The notes beneath the pieces were generated by a model. It saw only the letters and a program-made list of their open reading frames with translations. It made no database searches and was not told where the DNA came from. Positions 8,590 through 18,949 of a DNA stretch of 64,000 nt are shown in pieces. Numbering within the stretch: position 1 is the stretch's first letter; each line of letters opens with the position of its first letter. Made by a program: the position numbers and the translations under genes. Source of the DNA: Microbacterium hydrocarbonoxydans (GTDB lineage Bacteria; Actinomycetota; Actinomycetes; Actinomycetales; Microbacteriaceae); the NCBI RefSeq assembly GCF_000956475.1, contig NZ_JYJB01000004.1:150799-214798 (forward strand), in the 5' to 3' direction.

Positions 8590-9870
8590 ATGTTCCGCAC
8601 GCGCACCATCGCCACGGCTGCCCTTGCCGCCGCATCCATGCTCGTACTGGCCTCCTGTACCGCCGCAGAGACAGCGTCGCCCAGCGCGTTCGACCCCGAT
8701 GAGAAGGTCACCCTCGACTTCGCGTTCTGGGGCAACGACGACAGGGCGAGTCGATACGACCAGCTGATCGAGAAGTTCAACGAGGAGTATCCGAACATCA
8801 CGATCAACTCGAGCTTCACCGACTTCCCGAGCTACTGGGAGAAGCGCCAGACCGAGGCCGCGAGCGGCAGCCTGCCCGACGTGTTCCAGTTCTCCGACAG
8901 CTACCTGCGCCAGTACGGCGAGACGGGCAACGTCCTCGACCTCGACACGGTCAAGGACCACATCGACTTCACGACGTTCGAAGACGCGCTTCTGGCGACC
9001 GGCCGCCTCGACGGCACGCAGTACTCGCTGCCGACCGGCTTCAGCCTCTGGGCGAACTTCGTCAACGACGACCTCCTGGCGCAGGCGGGCATCGAGGCGC
9101 CGGAGGGCGGTCAGAGCTACGAGGAGTTCAACGACTGGATGGCGTCCGTCACGGATGCCACCGGGGGAGCGCCCTTCGGAGGCACCGACTACACGCAGCG
9201 CATCCAGCTTTTCGAACTCCAGCTGCGCGCCGAGGGCAAGAACCTCTACACCGAGGATGGCGAGCTCGGCTTCACAGAGAAGGAGCTGACCGACTTCTGG
9301 AACTCGGGAGCAGACCTGCGCGACGGCATCACGATCCCGCAGCAGCGGCTCGAGGAGCTCAGCCCGATCTCCGGCTTCGGCTCGGCCCAGACGGCCAGCG
9401 AGATGAGCTGGAGCAATTTCCTCGGCGGCTACCTCGCCGACTCCGGGGCCTCCTCGATCTCGATCGTGGCACCGCCCACCGACGACCCCGACGCGAAGGA
9501 CCTCTACCGACAGGGCGGTCTGCAGATCGCGATCTCTGCGAACACCGAGCACCCGGAGGCCGCCGCGATCTTCCTCGACTTCATCGTCAACAGCCCGGAG
9601 GCCGGGGAGATCTTCGGAACGACGCTGGGTTTCCCCGCATCGAGCAGCAAGCTCGACGGGACGACGCTCGAAGGACCCGACAAGCAGGTCGCCGACTACA
9701 TCGAGTCCGTCCAGGACCGCATCGGCGACGCTCCGCCGGCGGCCGTCGTCGGCTACGGCTCGCTCGAGCAGAAGTTCTGGGATCTCGGCAAGGAGCTGGG
9801 CCTCGGCACCAAGACCGTCGACGACGCCGTCGCCGAGTTCTTCAGTGAAGCTCAGGTGATTCTGGGCTGA
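8590..9870 (+). CDS. ABC transporter substrate-binding lipoprotein, sugar (family 1) type
   Basis: 426-residue exported lipoprotein. The signal peptide MFRTRTIATAALAAASMLVLASC ends in a lipobox (LASC) that would be lipidated and cleaved at Cys22-23. The mature part (TLDFAFWGNDDRASRYDQLIEKFNEEYPNI and further) is a carbohydrate-type family 1 extracellular binding protein of the MalE/UgpB class. No permease or ATPase gene is adjacent, so it must work with a transporter encoded elsewhere or act as a sensor. It ends 29 bp inside the convergent Nudix gene. The ligand is not predictable. Confidence 0.88.
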   Translation: MFRTRTIATAALAAASMLVLASCTAAETASPSAFDPDEKVTLDFAFWGNDDRASRYDQLIEKFNEEYPNITINSSFTDFPSYWEKRQTEAASGSLPDVFQFSDSYLRQYGETGNVLDLDTVKDHIDFTTFEDALLATGRLDGTQYSLPTGFSLWANFVNDDLLAQAGIEAPEGGQSYEEFNDWMASVTDATGGAPFGGTDYTQRIQLFELQLRAEGKNLYTEDGELGFTEKELTDFWNSGADLRDGITIPQQRLEELSPISGFGSAQTASEMSWSNFLGGYLADSGASSISIVAPPTDDPDAKDLYRQGGLQIAISANTEHPEAAAIFLDFIVNSPEAGEIFGTTLGFPASSSKLDGTTLEGPDKQVADYIESVQDRIGDAPPAAVVGYGSLEQKFWDLGKELGLGTKTVDDAVAEFFSEAQVILG

Positions 9871-10432
9871 GTGCCGCATTCGCCCGGCGGCTTCCGAGAC
9901 GTTCGAGCACCGCTCGGATGCGCCGATCGAACTGCTCAGGCACGTCGCCGGGCAGCGCGTCGAGCGGCCACCAGCGCACATCCTCCGACTCGTCGCTCAC
10001 CGTGAGCGCGTCGGAGAACGGCACGACGACGGCGACCCCGATGTCGAGATGTGAGGCGCACCGGCCGAAGGCCGACGACAGGGAGTGGTGGTCGAGGTCG
10101 TAGAGGAGCGGCTCGGTGACGGACGCCGTGATCCCCGTCTCCTCACGGAGTTCGCGCAGCGCGGCATTCGCAATCGAGGTATCCGCGTCTTCGAGGTGAC
10201 CGCCGGGCTGCACCCAGAACCGCCCCTTCCCATGGAAGACGAGCAGCGTGTGCGTGAGCGTCGCATCGAAGACGAAGGCCGAGGCGGTCGCATGACTCGG
10301 CCCGTCGTCACGGAACACGGGGCCGTGGTCATCGGGGAAGTGGGCGGCGAAGTCGGCCGCGGCTGCCTCATCGTGCTCTGATCGGGGCGCGAACGACACG
10401 ACGAGCCGCCGCACATCAGCCGCGAGCGTCAT
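9842..10432 (-). CDS. Nudix hydrolase
   Basis: 196-residue Nudix-fold pyrophosphohydrolase, usually acting on nucleoside diphosphates linked to other moieties. The Nudix box reads GGHLEDADTSIANAALRE followed by LREETGI. The REUXEEXGU half is intact, but the first half has one extra residue and an Asp at or near the usual Glu position, a mild departure from the consensus. The ATG at 10432 lies inside the 3' end of the upstream MFS gene (17-nt overlap), so the two are probably translated from one mRNA. The 3' end overlaps the binding-protein gene on the opposite strand. Confidence 0.85.
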   Translation of the reverse strand: MTLAADVRRLVVSFAPRSEHDEAAAADFAAHFPDDHGPVFRDDGPSHATASAFVFDATLTHTLLVFHGKGRFWVQPGGHLEDADTSIANAALRELREETGITASVTEPLLYDLDHHSLSSAFGRCASHLDIGVAVVVPFSDALTVSDESEDVRWWPLDALPGDVPEQFDRRIRAVLERLGSRRANAALSPESPELH

Positions 10433-11690
10433 CGCCCGGCTTCTTCTCGATCGGCACGAACATGGGGATCCACCGCAGGAACCCGGCCGCGCCGGCGACG
10501 CCCACCACGCCCATGACCGCCGCGGCGACGGGCAGCGATGCCGCGGCGACCACCCCCGAGATCAGCAGCGGAGCGATCGCGCCCCCGGCATCCGTCAGCG
10601 TCCGCCATGACCCGAGGAAGGCCGCGGGCTCGCTCTTGGGGGCGACGTCGGCGCCGAGCGTGAGCAGGATTCCGCTGGACAGGCCGTTGCCCACGCCGAG
10701 CACGGCGGCGAGCATGCCGAACCACAGCACGGCGGCCGAGCCGTCGTGCGTGAACGACAGTGCGAGGAAGCCCCCGCCCATCAGCACCATGGCGGGCATC
10801 GCGGCCCAGAGGCGCCCGAATCGGTCCATGACCTGTCCGCTGGCGTAGAACAGCGCGAAGTCGATCGCGCCGGAGACGCCGACCACGAGAGCGATCGTCG
10901 AGGCATCCAGCCCGAGGGAGATGCCCCACAGCGGCAGCAGCACCTGCCGGGCGCTGCGGACCGCCGACAGCGATGCGGCCGCGATGCCGAGGCGGCCGAG
11001 AACCGCGCGCTGCAGCCACATCGTGCGCAAGACGCCTGCCCGCTCGATCGTCGGGATCGATCCGCTCACGGCCTCACCGGAGTCCTCCGCCTGCCAGACC
11101 GCAGCCGGGACCGGGACCGTCTTCTCCGGGTCGGGCCCGAACAGCACGAGCAGCACCATCACGACCAGGCACGCGAGGAAGAACCAGAACGCGGCCGACT
11201 CCGAGCCGAAGAGCTGCAGCAGACCCGCGGCCACGAACGGGCCGATGAAGACGCCCAGGCGGAAGCTGCCGCCCAGCAGCGACAGTGCTCTGGCACGGAA
11301 GACGAGGGGCACGCGGGTCGTCATGAAGGCATGCCGGGCGAGGCCGAAGGCCGCGGCGCAGAATCCCAGGACGAAGACGGATGCCGCGAGCACGCCCGGT
11401 GACGCGGCGAACACCATCGCCACTCCCGCGGCGATCGCGACGATGCCCGCGATCACCATCGTGAAGCGCTCGCCGATGCGCGACACGGCCCACCCCGCCG
11501 GCAGGTTGCCGCACAGCTGACCGACCACGAGCGCCGAGGAGATCAGGGCGGCGAGAGCGATGTCGGCGCCCATGCGCGACGCCACGACCGGGATCAGCGG
11601 GATGACCGCGCCCTCGCCGAGGGAGAACATCACGGTCGGCAGGTACACCATGGGCCCGAACTTCTTCAGGACCGCCGATGCACTGCTCAT
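10416..11690 (-). CDS. MFS transporter (multidrug-efflux type)
   Basis: 424-residue major facilitator with about 12 hydrophobic segments and a charged central loop (GPDPEKTVPVPAAVWQAEDSGE). The segment AGWAVSRIGERF between helices 2 and 3 corresponds to the MFS motif-A loop. This is the layout of drug/metabolite proton antiporters. The ATG at 11690 lies 7 nt after a minus-strand TAGAGT box with no ribosome site, so a leaderless start is preferred over the GTG at 11693. It is cotranscribed with the Nudix gene, a pairing that hints at handling of a nucleotide-like or oxidised compound, but this is a guess. Confidence 0.85.
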   Translation of the reverse strand: MSSASAVLKKFGPMVYLPTVMFSLGEGAVIPLIPVVASRMGADIALAALISSALVVGQLCGNLPAGWAVSRIGERFTMVIAGIVAIAAGVAMVFAASPGVLAASVFVLGFCAAAFGLARHAFMTTRVPLVFRARALSLLGGSFRLGVFIGPFVAAGLLQLFGSESAAFWFFLACLVVMVLLVLFGPDPEKTVPVPAAVWQAEDSGEAVSGSIPTIERAGVLRTMWLQRAVLGRLGIAAASLSAVRSARQVLLPLWGISLGLDASTIALVVGVSGAIDFALFYASGQVMDRFGRLWAAMPAMVLMGGGFLALSFTHDGSAAVLWFGMLAAVLGVGNGLSSGILLTLGADVAPKSEPAAFLGSWRTLTDAGGAIAPLLISGVVAAASLPVAAAVMGVVGVAGAAGFLRWIPMFVPIEKKPGDDARG

Positions 11691-11697
11691 CACTGCG

Positions 11698-11728
11698 ACT
11701 CTACTCGGCAGAGTAGGCTGGGGAGGCC
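11698..11728. promoter_or_regulatory. Back-to-back promoters of the MFS gene and prfB
   Basis: Minus-strand TAGAGT (11698-11703) lies 7 nt from the MFS ATG, and plus-strand TAGGCT (11714-11719) lies 9 nt from the prfB ATG. The two -10 boxes are only 10 bp apart, inside the inverted repeat CTACTC-GGCA-GAGTAG. Polymerases bound at the two promoters would collide. Confidence 0.5.
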
Positions 11729-12838
11729 ATGCTCGAACTCGATCTCTCCGCCGACATCCAGGCCCTGCGACTCACCTACGGTGACATCCGCGAGGTCATC
11801 GATGTCGAGACGCTCCGTTCCGAAATCGCCCGCCTGAGTGAAGAGGCCGGTGCCCCAGATCTCTGGGACGACACCGAGCGGGCTCAGAAGGTGACCAGCG
11901 CGCTGAGCCACCGCCAGTCGACGCTCGCGCGCATCGAGGCGATCGGCAGCAGGCTCGACGATCTGGAGGTCCTCGTCGAGCTCGCGAACGAGATGGGCGA
12001 CGAGGAGTCGGCGAACGAGGCTCGTGTCGAGCTCGCCACGCTGACCGACGTGATCAACCAGCTCGAAGTGCAGACGCTGATGGACGGCGAGTACGACGAG
12101 CGCAGCGCCATCATCACGATCCGATCGGGTGCGGGCGGCGACGACGCCACAGACTTCGCCGAGATGCTCATGCGCATGTACCTGCGCTGGGCGGAGCGCC
12201 ACAAGTACCCCGTCAAGGTGATGGACACCTCGTACGCCGAGGGCGCGGGCATCAAGTCGGCCACGTTCGAGATCGACGCGCCCTACGCATTCGGCACCAT
12301 CTCGGTCGAGGCGGGCACGCACCGACTCGCGCGCATCAGCCCCTTCGGCTCCGCCGACAAACGGCAGACCTCCTTCGCCGCCGTCGAGGTCATCCCGCTC
12401 ATGGAGGAGGCGACCGAGGTCGACATCCCCGAGAGCGACATCCGCGTCGACGTGTTCCGCTCGTCCGGCCCCGGCGGTCAGTCGGTCAACACGACCGACT
12501 CCGCCGTCCGCCTGACGCACCTTCCGACCGGCATCGTCGTCTCGATGCAGAACGAGAAGTCGCAGATCCAGAACCGTGCGGCCGCGATGCGCGTGCTCCA
12601 GACGCGCCTGCTGCTGCTGCAGAAGGAGCAGGAAGCCGCGAAGAAGAAAGAACTCGCCGGCAACATCACGGCGAGCTGGGGCGACCAGATGCGCTCCTAC
12701 TTCCTCTACGGGCAGCAGCTCGTCAAAGACCTGCGCACCGGCCACGAGTCGGGCAACCCGGCTGCCGTGTTCGACGGCGATCTCGACGGCTTCATCTCGG
12801 CCGGCATCCGCTGGCGCAAGCGCAAAGAAGAGGACTGA
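11729..12838 (+). CDS. prfB: Peptide chain release factor 2 (RF2)
   Basis: Class I release factor that reads UAA and UGA and triggers peptide release on the ribosome. 369 residues with the stop-codon recognition tripeptide region [13 protein letters not shown] and the catalytic GGQ motif in [16 protein letters not shown] (near residue 250). Unlike E. coli prfB, the reading frame is continuous: there is no internal UGA or shift site near codon 25, so RF2 autoregulation by programmed frameshifting is absent here. A GGGGAGG stretch just before the ATG may serve as the ribosome site. Followed by a strong terminator. Confidence 0.97.
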   Translation: MLELDLSADIQALRLTYGDIREVIDVETLRSEIARLSEEAGAPDLWDDTERAQKVTSALSHRQSTLARIEAIGSRLDDLEVLVELANEMGDEESANEARVELATLTDVINQLEVQTLMDGEYDERSAIITIRSGAGGDDATDFAEMLMRMYLRWAERHKYPVKVMDTSYAEGAGIKSATFEIDAPYAFGTISVEAGTHRLARISPFGSADKRQTSFAAVEVIPLMEEATEVDIPESDIRVDVFRSSGPGGQSVNTTDSAVRLTHLPTGIVVSMQNEKSQIQNRAAAMRVLQTRLLLLQKEQEAAKKKELAGNITASWGDQMRSYFLYGQQLVKDLRTGHESGNPAAVFDGDLDGFISAGIRWRKRKEED

Positions 12839-12844
12839 TCGATT

Positions 12845-12880
12845 GAGAAAGGCCCCGCGAGAGATCGCGGGGCCTTTCTC
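12845..12880. terminator. Bidirectional intrinsic terminator between prfB and the DUF2510 gene
   Basis: Perfect 16-bp inverted repeat (12845-12860 and 12865-12880) with a GAGA tetraloop; the GGCCCCGCGA core is flanked by AAA/TTT so that either transcript ends its stem in a short U run. It separates two convergent genes. Confidence 0.85.
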
Positions 12881-12913
12881 GTTCAGAGGATCAGTCCTCT
12901 CATCGCGGGGTCA

Positions 12914-14287
12914 TCAACCCAGCAGGCAGGTGCCGAGGTTGTCGGCGTAGACCTCGAGGAAGCCGGATGCCGCCTCGACGTCATCGAAGACACCCGTTCC
13001 GCCGGCGATCTTCTGCAGCGTCTCGTCGCTGAGATCGGAATCCACGAAGGCCTGCGCGAGGCAGGTCATCTCCTCGTCGGTGTAGTCGCCAGGCTCGCTT
13101 CCCGACTCCTCGAGGACCATGGCGAGGCCCGCCTTGAGCTCGTCGACGGTGGGGCGCCCGACGGATGCCGTGCCATCGTCGGTCGGCTCATCGCTCGGAT
13201 CGTCGCTGGGCGTGTCCTCAGAGCTGCTCGACGGGGGCGACGAGGGCAGATCGTCGATCGCCTCATTGAATGCCATCGTGGCGAAGAAGATGATCGCGAC
13301 GACGAAGGCGACGATGATGCCGACCACGCCCACGATCAGGCCCGTGATGCCGGGCCACTTGCGACCCTTTCGGAACAGGGAGATCACGGAGACGACAAGG
13401 CCTGCGAACAGGGCGATCCACCCGACCACCATCACCGGCATGACGGGGATGCAGGAGAGGATGAGTCCGAGCGCGGCGAGGCCGAGACCGATCAGGCCGA
13501 GGATCGACATCGGCGCGGGCGCGCCCGGGGCGGTGCCGTACGCGGGCTGGGCCGTGCCGTACGGGGGCTGCGCGGCGCCAGCGGCGGGATAGCCGGTTGC
13601 CGGGCTCTGCGCACCGGGCGCGGCAGGGTAGGCCGGGGCCTGGGGCACACCGGGGTACGTGGGAGCGGCGCTCGGATATCCGGGGCCCGAGGCGTAGCCA
13701 GGAGTCGGAGCGGGCGCGGCGTACGGGGGAACATCGCCGGGGAAGGGCGCGGTCGGAGCTGCGCCTCCGGGAGCCTCGAACTGGGGAGCGGGCTGCTCTG
13801 CAGGCGCCTCGTACTGCTGCGTGGGCTGCTCGGCCGGTGCCTCGTACTGCTGCGTGGGCTGCTCGGCGGGTGCGTCGTACTGCTGGGTGGGCTGTTCGGC
13901 GGGTGCGTCGTACTGCTGCGTGGGCTGCTCGGCAGCCGCTGCGTCGAACGGCGTCGTCGGCTGATCCTCGGCGGGCGCCCACATGTCGGCACCCGGCTGT
14001 TCGAACGACGAGCCCTCGGGAACGGCGGGGATCTCGGGAACAGCGGGGATCTCGGCGGCAGGCTCGGCGCTCGGTGCGGCGCCCTCTTCCGGTGAGGACG
14101 GAACGGGCGCGATCGCCTGCTCCTCGGGAGCCTGGAACGGATTCGCGTCTGCGCTCTCGGCCACGGGAGCCTGTGCGGCGGGCACCTCGGGTTCGGCGAC
14201 AGGGGCGAAGTGCTCCGTCCACTGCGTGCCGTCCCACCAGCGCTGCCGCCCTGAGCCGTCGTCGTACCAGCCAGCAGGTGTCGTCAT
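12914..14287 (-). CDS. DUF2510 membrane protein with tandem Q/P-rich repeats
   Basis: 457-residue protein. It opens with a DUF2510 module (AGWYDDGSGRQRWWDGTQWTEHF, aromatic-rich and cytoplasmic), then a long disordered Pro/Ala/Gln linker with about five 11-residue repeats of the form PAEQPTQQY-D/E-A. A Gly/Tyr/Pro-rich stretch and a DUF4190-like block of three hydrophobic segments follow, and the exported C-terminal domain has two cysteines (EEMTCLAQAF, GTCLLG). The ATG at 14287 is preferred over the one at 14296 because GAGGGG lies 9 nt before it. Such proteins are common in Microbacteriaceae; the role is unknown. Confidence 0.8.
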   Translation of the reverse strand: MTTPAGWYDDGSGRQRWWDGTQWTEHFAPVAEPEVPAAQAPVAESADANPFQAPEEQAIAPVPSSPEEGAAPSAEPAAEIPAVPEIPAVPEGSSFEQPGADMWAPAEDQPTTPFDAAAAEQPTQQYDAPAEQPTQQYDAPAEQPTQQYEAPAEQPTQQYEAPAEQPAPQFEAPGGAAPTAPFPGDVPPYAAPAPTPGYASGPGYPSAAPTYPGVPQAPAYPAAPGAQSPATGYPAAGAAQPPYGTAQPAYGTAPGAPAPMSILGLIGLGLAALGLILSCIPVMPVMVVGWIALFAGLVVSVISLFRKGRKWPGITGLIVGVVGIIVAFVVAIIFFATMAFNEAIDDLPSSPPSSSSEDTPSDDPSDEPTDDGTASVGRPTVDELKAGLAMVLEESGSEPGDYTDEEMTCLAQAFVDSDLSDETLQKIAGGTGVFDDVEAASGFLEVYADNLGTCLLG

Positions 14288-14427
14288 GATCAGCATCCCC
14301 CTCGGAATAGTCCCCGCGCGATCGCGCGGATCAGCAGTTCATGTATAGCAGTGACGCTCGACGCAAGGCAGGTGAGCGGGGTGTCGCTCGCGGGCAGGGG
14401 AGAGGCGGAGCTTAGGCTCGTACCGCC

Positions 14428-15476
<1,049 letters not shown>

Positions 15477-15480
<4 letters not shown>

Positions 15481-16391
15481 GAATCGGTCTGATCCTGGCG
15501 GAAGCGCTCGGCGGCCTTCGCCGCAACATCTCGATGGTCATCTCCGTCGTGCTGGTCACCTTCGTGTCGCTGACCTTCGTCGGCGCGGCCATCCTCATGC
15601 AGGCGCAGATCGGCACGATGCGCGCCTACTGGTCGGAGCGCGCCCAGGTCGTCGTGTCGATGTGCTCGACTCTGTCCGAGTCCACGGAGTGCGTCGACGG
15701 CGCGGCCTCGGAGGAGCAGACCGCGGCCGTGAATGCGCAGCTCGAGGACGATGCCCTCGCCCGGTTGATCTCCGATGTGCGGTTCGAGACCAAGGACGAG
15801 GCCTACGCCAACATCGTCGACCAGCTCGGCGAGGACAAGGCGAGCCTGTTCACCGCCGATCAGATGTCGGAGAGCTTCTACGTGACGCTCAAGGATCCGA
15901 CGCAGTCTCAGGTGCTGGTCGAAGCGTTCAACGGCAAGAGCGGTGTCGAGCAGGTGACGGATCAGCTGCAGTACCTGGAACCTCTGTTCTCGGCCCTCAC
16001 CGTCGCCACCTACATCGCGGTCGGCATCGCCGTGCTCATGCTGATCGCGGCCATCCTGCTGATCGGCACCACGATCAGGCTGTCTGCGTACGCGAGACGC
16101 AAGGAGATCGGGATCATGCGCCTGGTGGGAGCGTCGAACCGGTTCATCCAGACGCCGTTCGTCCTGGAGGGCGTGTTCGCGGCCTTCCTCGGCTCGGTGC
16201 TCGCGAGCGCCGCAGTGCTCGCCGGTGTGCACTTCGGCGTCGACGGATACCTGCGCGGCCGAGTCGCCTTCATCACCACCTGGGTCGGCATGAGGGATGC
16301 GGCGATCGTCGTGCCCGTGCTGATCGGCATCGGCATCGTGCTCGCGGCCCTCTCTGCGGGCTTCGCGATCCGTCGCTGGCTGCGCACCTGA
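15477..16391 (+). CDS. ftsX: Cell division membrane protein FtsX
   Basis: 304-residue partner of FtsE. One N-terminal transmembrane helix ([22 protein letters not shown]) precedes a large extracellular loop of about 150 residues, and a cluster of three C-terminal helices carries the FtsX signature [24 protein letters not shown]. In actinobacteria the loop binds peptidoglycan hydrolases such as RipC. It has two cysteines ([15 protein letters not shown]) that could form a disulphide. ATGA overlap with ftsE indicates coupled translation in the classical ftsE-ftsX-smpB order. Confidence 0.95.
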
Positions 16392-16444
16392 TAAGCTGAC
16401 GGGCTGTCGTGCGCACGTGCGCGACACGGAATCAGGAGAGCATC

Positions 16445-16921
16445 ATGCCCAGGGAACGCGGGGAGAAGGTCATCGCGACCAATCGTCGCGCACGTCACGA
16501 CTACAACATCGAGAAGTCGTACGAGGCGGGGATGGTGCTCACCGGCACCGAGGTCAAGTCGCTGCGTCAGGGACGCGCGAACCTCAGCGACGGGTATGCC
16601 TTCATCAAGGGCAACGAGGTGTTCCTCGACTCCGTGCACATCCCCGAGTACTCGCAGGGGCACTGGACCAACCACTCGGCCAAGCGCATCCGCAAGCTGC
16701 TGCTGCACCGCGAGGAGATCGCGAAGCTGCAGCACGCGGTCTCGGCCGGCGGCTACACGCTCGTCCCGCTCAAGCTGTACTTCTCCGACGGTCGCGCCAA
16801 GGTCGAGATCGCGCTCGCGAAGGGCAAGAAGGAGTACGACAAGCGCCAGACGCTCCGCGAGCGTCAGGACACCCGCGAGGCCGAGCGCGCGATGCGGCTG
16901 CGCAACCGCGTCGGCGAGTAG
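16445..16921 (+). CDS. smpB: SsrA-binding protein SmpB
   Basis: 158-residue tmRNA-binding protein needed for trans-translation rescue of stalled ribosomes. The conserved core [29 protein letters not shown], the [10 protein letters not shown] strand and the basic C-terminal tail ([22 protein letters not shown]) match the family. ATG at 16445 preceded by AGGAGAG. The tmRNA gene itself (ssrA), often close to smpB, is not in the adjoining sequence; a convergent peptidase gene ends 47 bp downstream. Confidence 0.96.
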   Translation: MPRERGEKVIATNRRARHDYNIEKSYEAGMVLTGTEVKSLRQGRANLSDGYAFIKGNEVFLDSVHIPEYSQGHWTNHSAKRIRKLLLHREEIAKLQHAVSAGGYTLVPLKLYFSDGRAKVEIALAKGKKEYDKRQTLRERQDTREAERAMRLRNRVGE

Positions 16922-16967
16922 CCCCGGTTCCCGAGCGAGGGCGCCGAAGACTAGCGAGACGAAGGAC

Positions 16968-18827
16968 TCACAAGCCCTTCGCGAACACGCGCTGCAGGAA
17001 CGCGATCTCGCGGTCGAGCGCGTCGATGATGGTCTCCGCGCGGCGGAAGCCGTGACCCTCGCCGGGGTAGCAGACGTACTCGTGATCGACACCGTGCGCG
17101 GCCAGAGCGTCGCGGATTGCCTCCGACTGCGCCGGTGGCACGACGGGGTCGTCCGCTCCCTGCAGAAGCAGCACCGGCACGTCGATGCGATCGGCGTTCG
17201 TGAGCGGCGACCGTTCGATGTAGAGCGACTCGGATGCCGGCAGCGGCCCGACGAGTCCTTCGATGTAGTGCGCTTCGAAGTCGTGCGAGTGCTCGGCGAG
17301 GGCGCGCAGATCGGTCACGCCGTAGCGGCTGATCCCCGCGGCGAACGTGCCTCCTCGCACCACGGCGGAGAGCACCGTCCATCCACCTGCTGAGCTGCCG
17401 CGGATCGCGATGCGCGCCGGGTCGGCGAGCCCGGCATCCGCCAGCCCGCGTGCGGCGGCGATCACATCGTCGACCTCCACCACGCCCCACTGCCCCAGAA
17501 GCCGCTCCCGGTAGGCGCGTCCATAGCCGGTCGAGCCCCCGTAGTTCACGTCGAGCACGCCGATGCCGCGGCTCGTGTAGAACGCGATGGCCGCGGATGC
17601 TGCGCCCGTGACGTGCGCAGTGGGTCCGCCGTGCACGAACACGACGTAGGGAGGAAGCTCATCCGACGGCGGCTCGGCCGCGGGATTCGCGGGCTCGTAG
17701 GCGAAGGCGTGCACAGGACCGTGAGCTCCATCGACGACGATCTGCCTGGAGGGCGGCATCCAGGCGGCATCGACGGGCGAGCCGCCCGTGACCGTCGCGA
17801 CCTCTCCGGTGGCGAGGTCCGCGCACCACACTCCGGGCGCGACCGTCGAGCCGCTGCCACTGAGCAGCACCCGGGAGCCGCTGGTCGCGTCGACGCTCAC
17901 GTGCCCGTCGCAGGGAACGTCCAGCACCTGAGTGCTTCCGTCGGGCGAGATCACCACGACCTCGTCCCGGCCGTTGGTGCGCACCGCGACGATGCGTCCG
18001 TCGGTGAGCGGCTGATACCAGCGGTTGCCCAGCACCCACAGGCCGTATCCGGTGTCGGCGTCCGTCGAGGTGATGCGCACGCCCTCGACGCCCGCAGACG
18101 GCGCGTCCAGCCGCAGGCGGTGCAGCTGCCAGCGACCGTCGGGGTCGTCGGCGTAGAGCAGCTCGTCATCGCCGACCCACTCCGGCTGCAGAGCCGCTCG
18201 GGTGCGGACGCTCACGAGCTCGTGATCATCGAGGCGGGTCAGCGCGAGCATCGCCTCGTCCCACGGCATCCGCTCTCCGCCCCACTCGACCCAGGCCATC
18301 CGGGCGCCGTCGGGGGAGAGTGCGGGGTGCGCGAAGAACCCGGGGCCGCTCGCGATGACGTCGATCGCCGAGGAGTCCTCCGCGGCGGAGCCGTCGACGG
18401 GGATCTCCACGATCGCGCGCAGGTGCGGGTCGACCGTGAGGTCCTCGCGGACGGCGAACAGCCGTCCCTGCTGCAGCCGGAGCCCTCCGTGAGCGGGGCC
18501 CGCGGGTGTGAGCGGCATCGGCTGTGCGTCGGGGGACAGACGGTGCACGCGCTGCTCGCGAGCGTCGACGAAGAACAGCGTGCCGTCGGCATCCGCCGTC
18601 CACGATCCGCCGCCGTACTCGTGCACGCGCGAGCGAGCGCTCCAGGGCGCCGGCAGCACCTCTCGACCCGACGAGCTGCGCACCGTCATCCGTCCGCCTT
18701 CGGCCGGGACAGACTCGCTCCACCAGATCTCGTCGCCGACGAAGGCTGCGCCGTCGATGCGGGGGGCGGATGCCGCGACCGAGGCGGCGGTGAACGGCGA
18801 AGACCAGAATCCGTACGGCGTCGACAT
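16968..18827 (-). CDS. S9 family prolyl oligopeptidase-like peptidase
   Basis: 619-residue serine peptidase of the prolyl oligopeptidase/acylaminoacyl peptidase class. The N-terminal two-thirds form a beta-propeller-like domain and the C-terminal third is an alpha/beta hydrolase. The catalytic triad can be read as Ser in RGSSAGGW (about residue 478), Asp in GADDPVVP and His in GEGHGF. The preceding VFVHGGPTAHV carries the oxyanion HGGP. No signal peptide, so cytosolic peptide processing is likely. The ATG at 18827 follows a CAGGCT box by 6 nt. It is divergent from metF but functionally unrelated. Confidence 0.9.
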   Translation of the reverse strand: MSTPYGFWSSPFTAASVAASAPRIDGAAFVGDEIWWSESVPAEGGRMTVRSSSGREVLPAPWSARSRVHEYGGGSWTADADGTLFFVDAREQRVHRLSPDAQPMPLTPAGPAHGGLRLQQGRLFAVREDLTVDPHLRAIVEIPVDGSAAEDSSAIDVIASGPGFFAHPALSPDGARMAWVEWGGERMPWDEAMLALTRLDDHELVSVRTRAALQPEWVGDDELLYADDPDGRWQLHRLRLDAPSAGVEGVRITSTDADTGYGLWVLGNRWYQPLTDGRIVAVRTNGRDEVVVISPDGSTQVLDVPCDGHVSVDATSGSRVLLSGSGSTVAPGVWCADLATGEVATVTGGSPVDAAWMPPSRQIVVDGAHGPVHAFAYEPANPAAEPPSDELPPYVVFVHGGPTAHVTGAASAAIAFYTSRGIGVLDVNYGGSTGYGRAYRERLLGQWGVVEVDDVIAAARGLADAGLADPARIAIRGSSAGGWTVLSAVVRGGTFAAGISRYGVTDLRALAEHSHDFEAHYIEGLVGPLPASESLYIERSPLTNADRIDVPVLLLQGADDPVVPPAQSEAIRDALAAHGVDHEYVCYPGEGHGFRRAETIIDALDREIAFLQRVFAKGL

Positions 18828-18894
18828 GCTTCGAGCCTGACACACTCCGTCACAGTTGATGCGCGCGGCAGCCGAATGACATAGGTTTCTGGAA

Positions 18895-18915
18895 ACGCCC
18901 GGTTCGCCCGGGCGT
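18895..18915. repeat. 8-bp inverted repeat in the peptidase/metF intergenic region
   Basis: ACGCCCGG and CCGGGCGT flank a 5-nt loop (TTCGC). It sits upstream of both divergent genes, so it is not a gene-end terminator; it could be an operator or part of the metF leader. Confidence 0.45.
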
Positions 18916-18949
18916 GGAGCGACAGCCGAGCCCGGCACCCGCCCGCGAT

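Noticed and set aside
9842..9870. Frameshift or truncation at the binding-protein/Nudix junction
   Set aside because: Both proteins end with normal C-termini; the 29-bp overlap is a simple convergent overlap.
8242..9981. Minus-strand open frame of about 580 codons opposite the binding-protein gene
   Set aside because: The plus-strand lipoprotein has a clear signal peptide and family fold; the antisense frame has neither.
11729..11840. Programmed frameshift in prfB, as in E. coli
   Set aside because: The RF2 reading frame is continuous through the N-terminal domain, with no internal stop codon or slippery CTT-TGA.
16922..16967. tmRNA gene next to smpB
   Set aside because: Only 46 bp lie before the convergent peptidase stop, and no tag or tRNA-like ends were seen.
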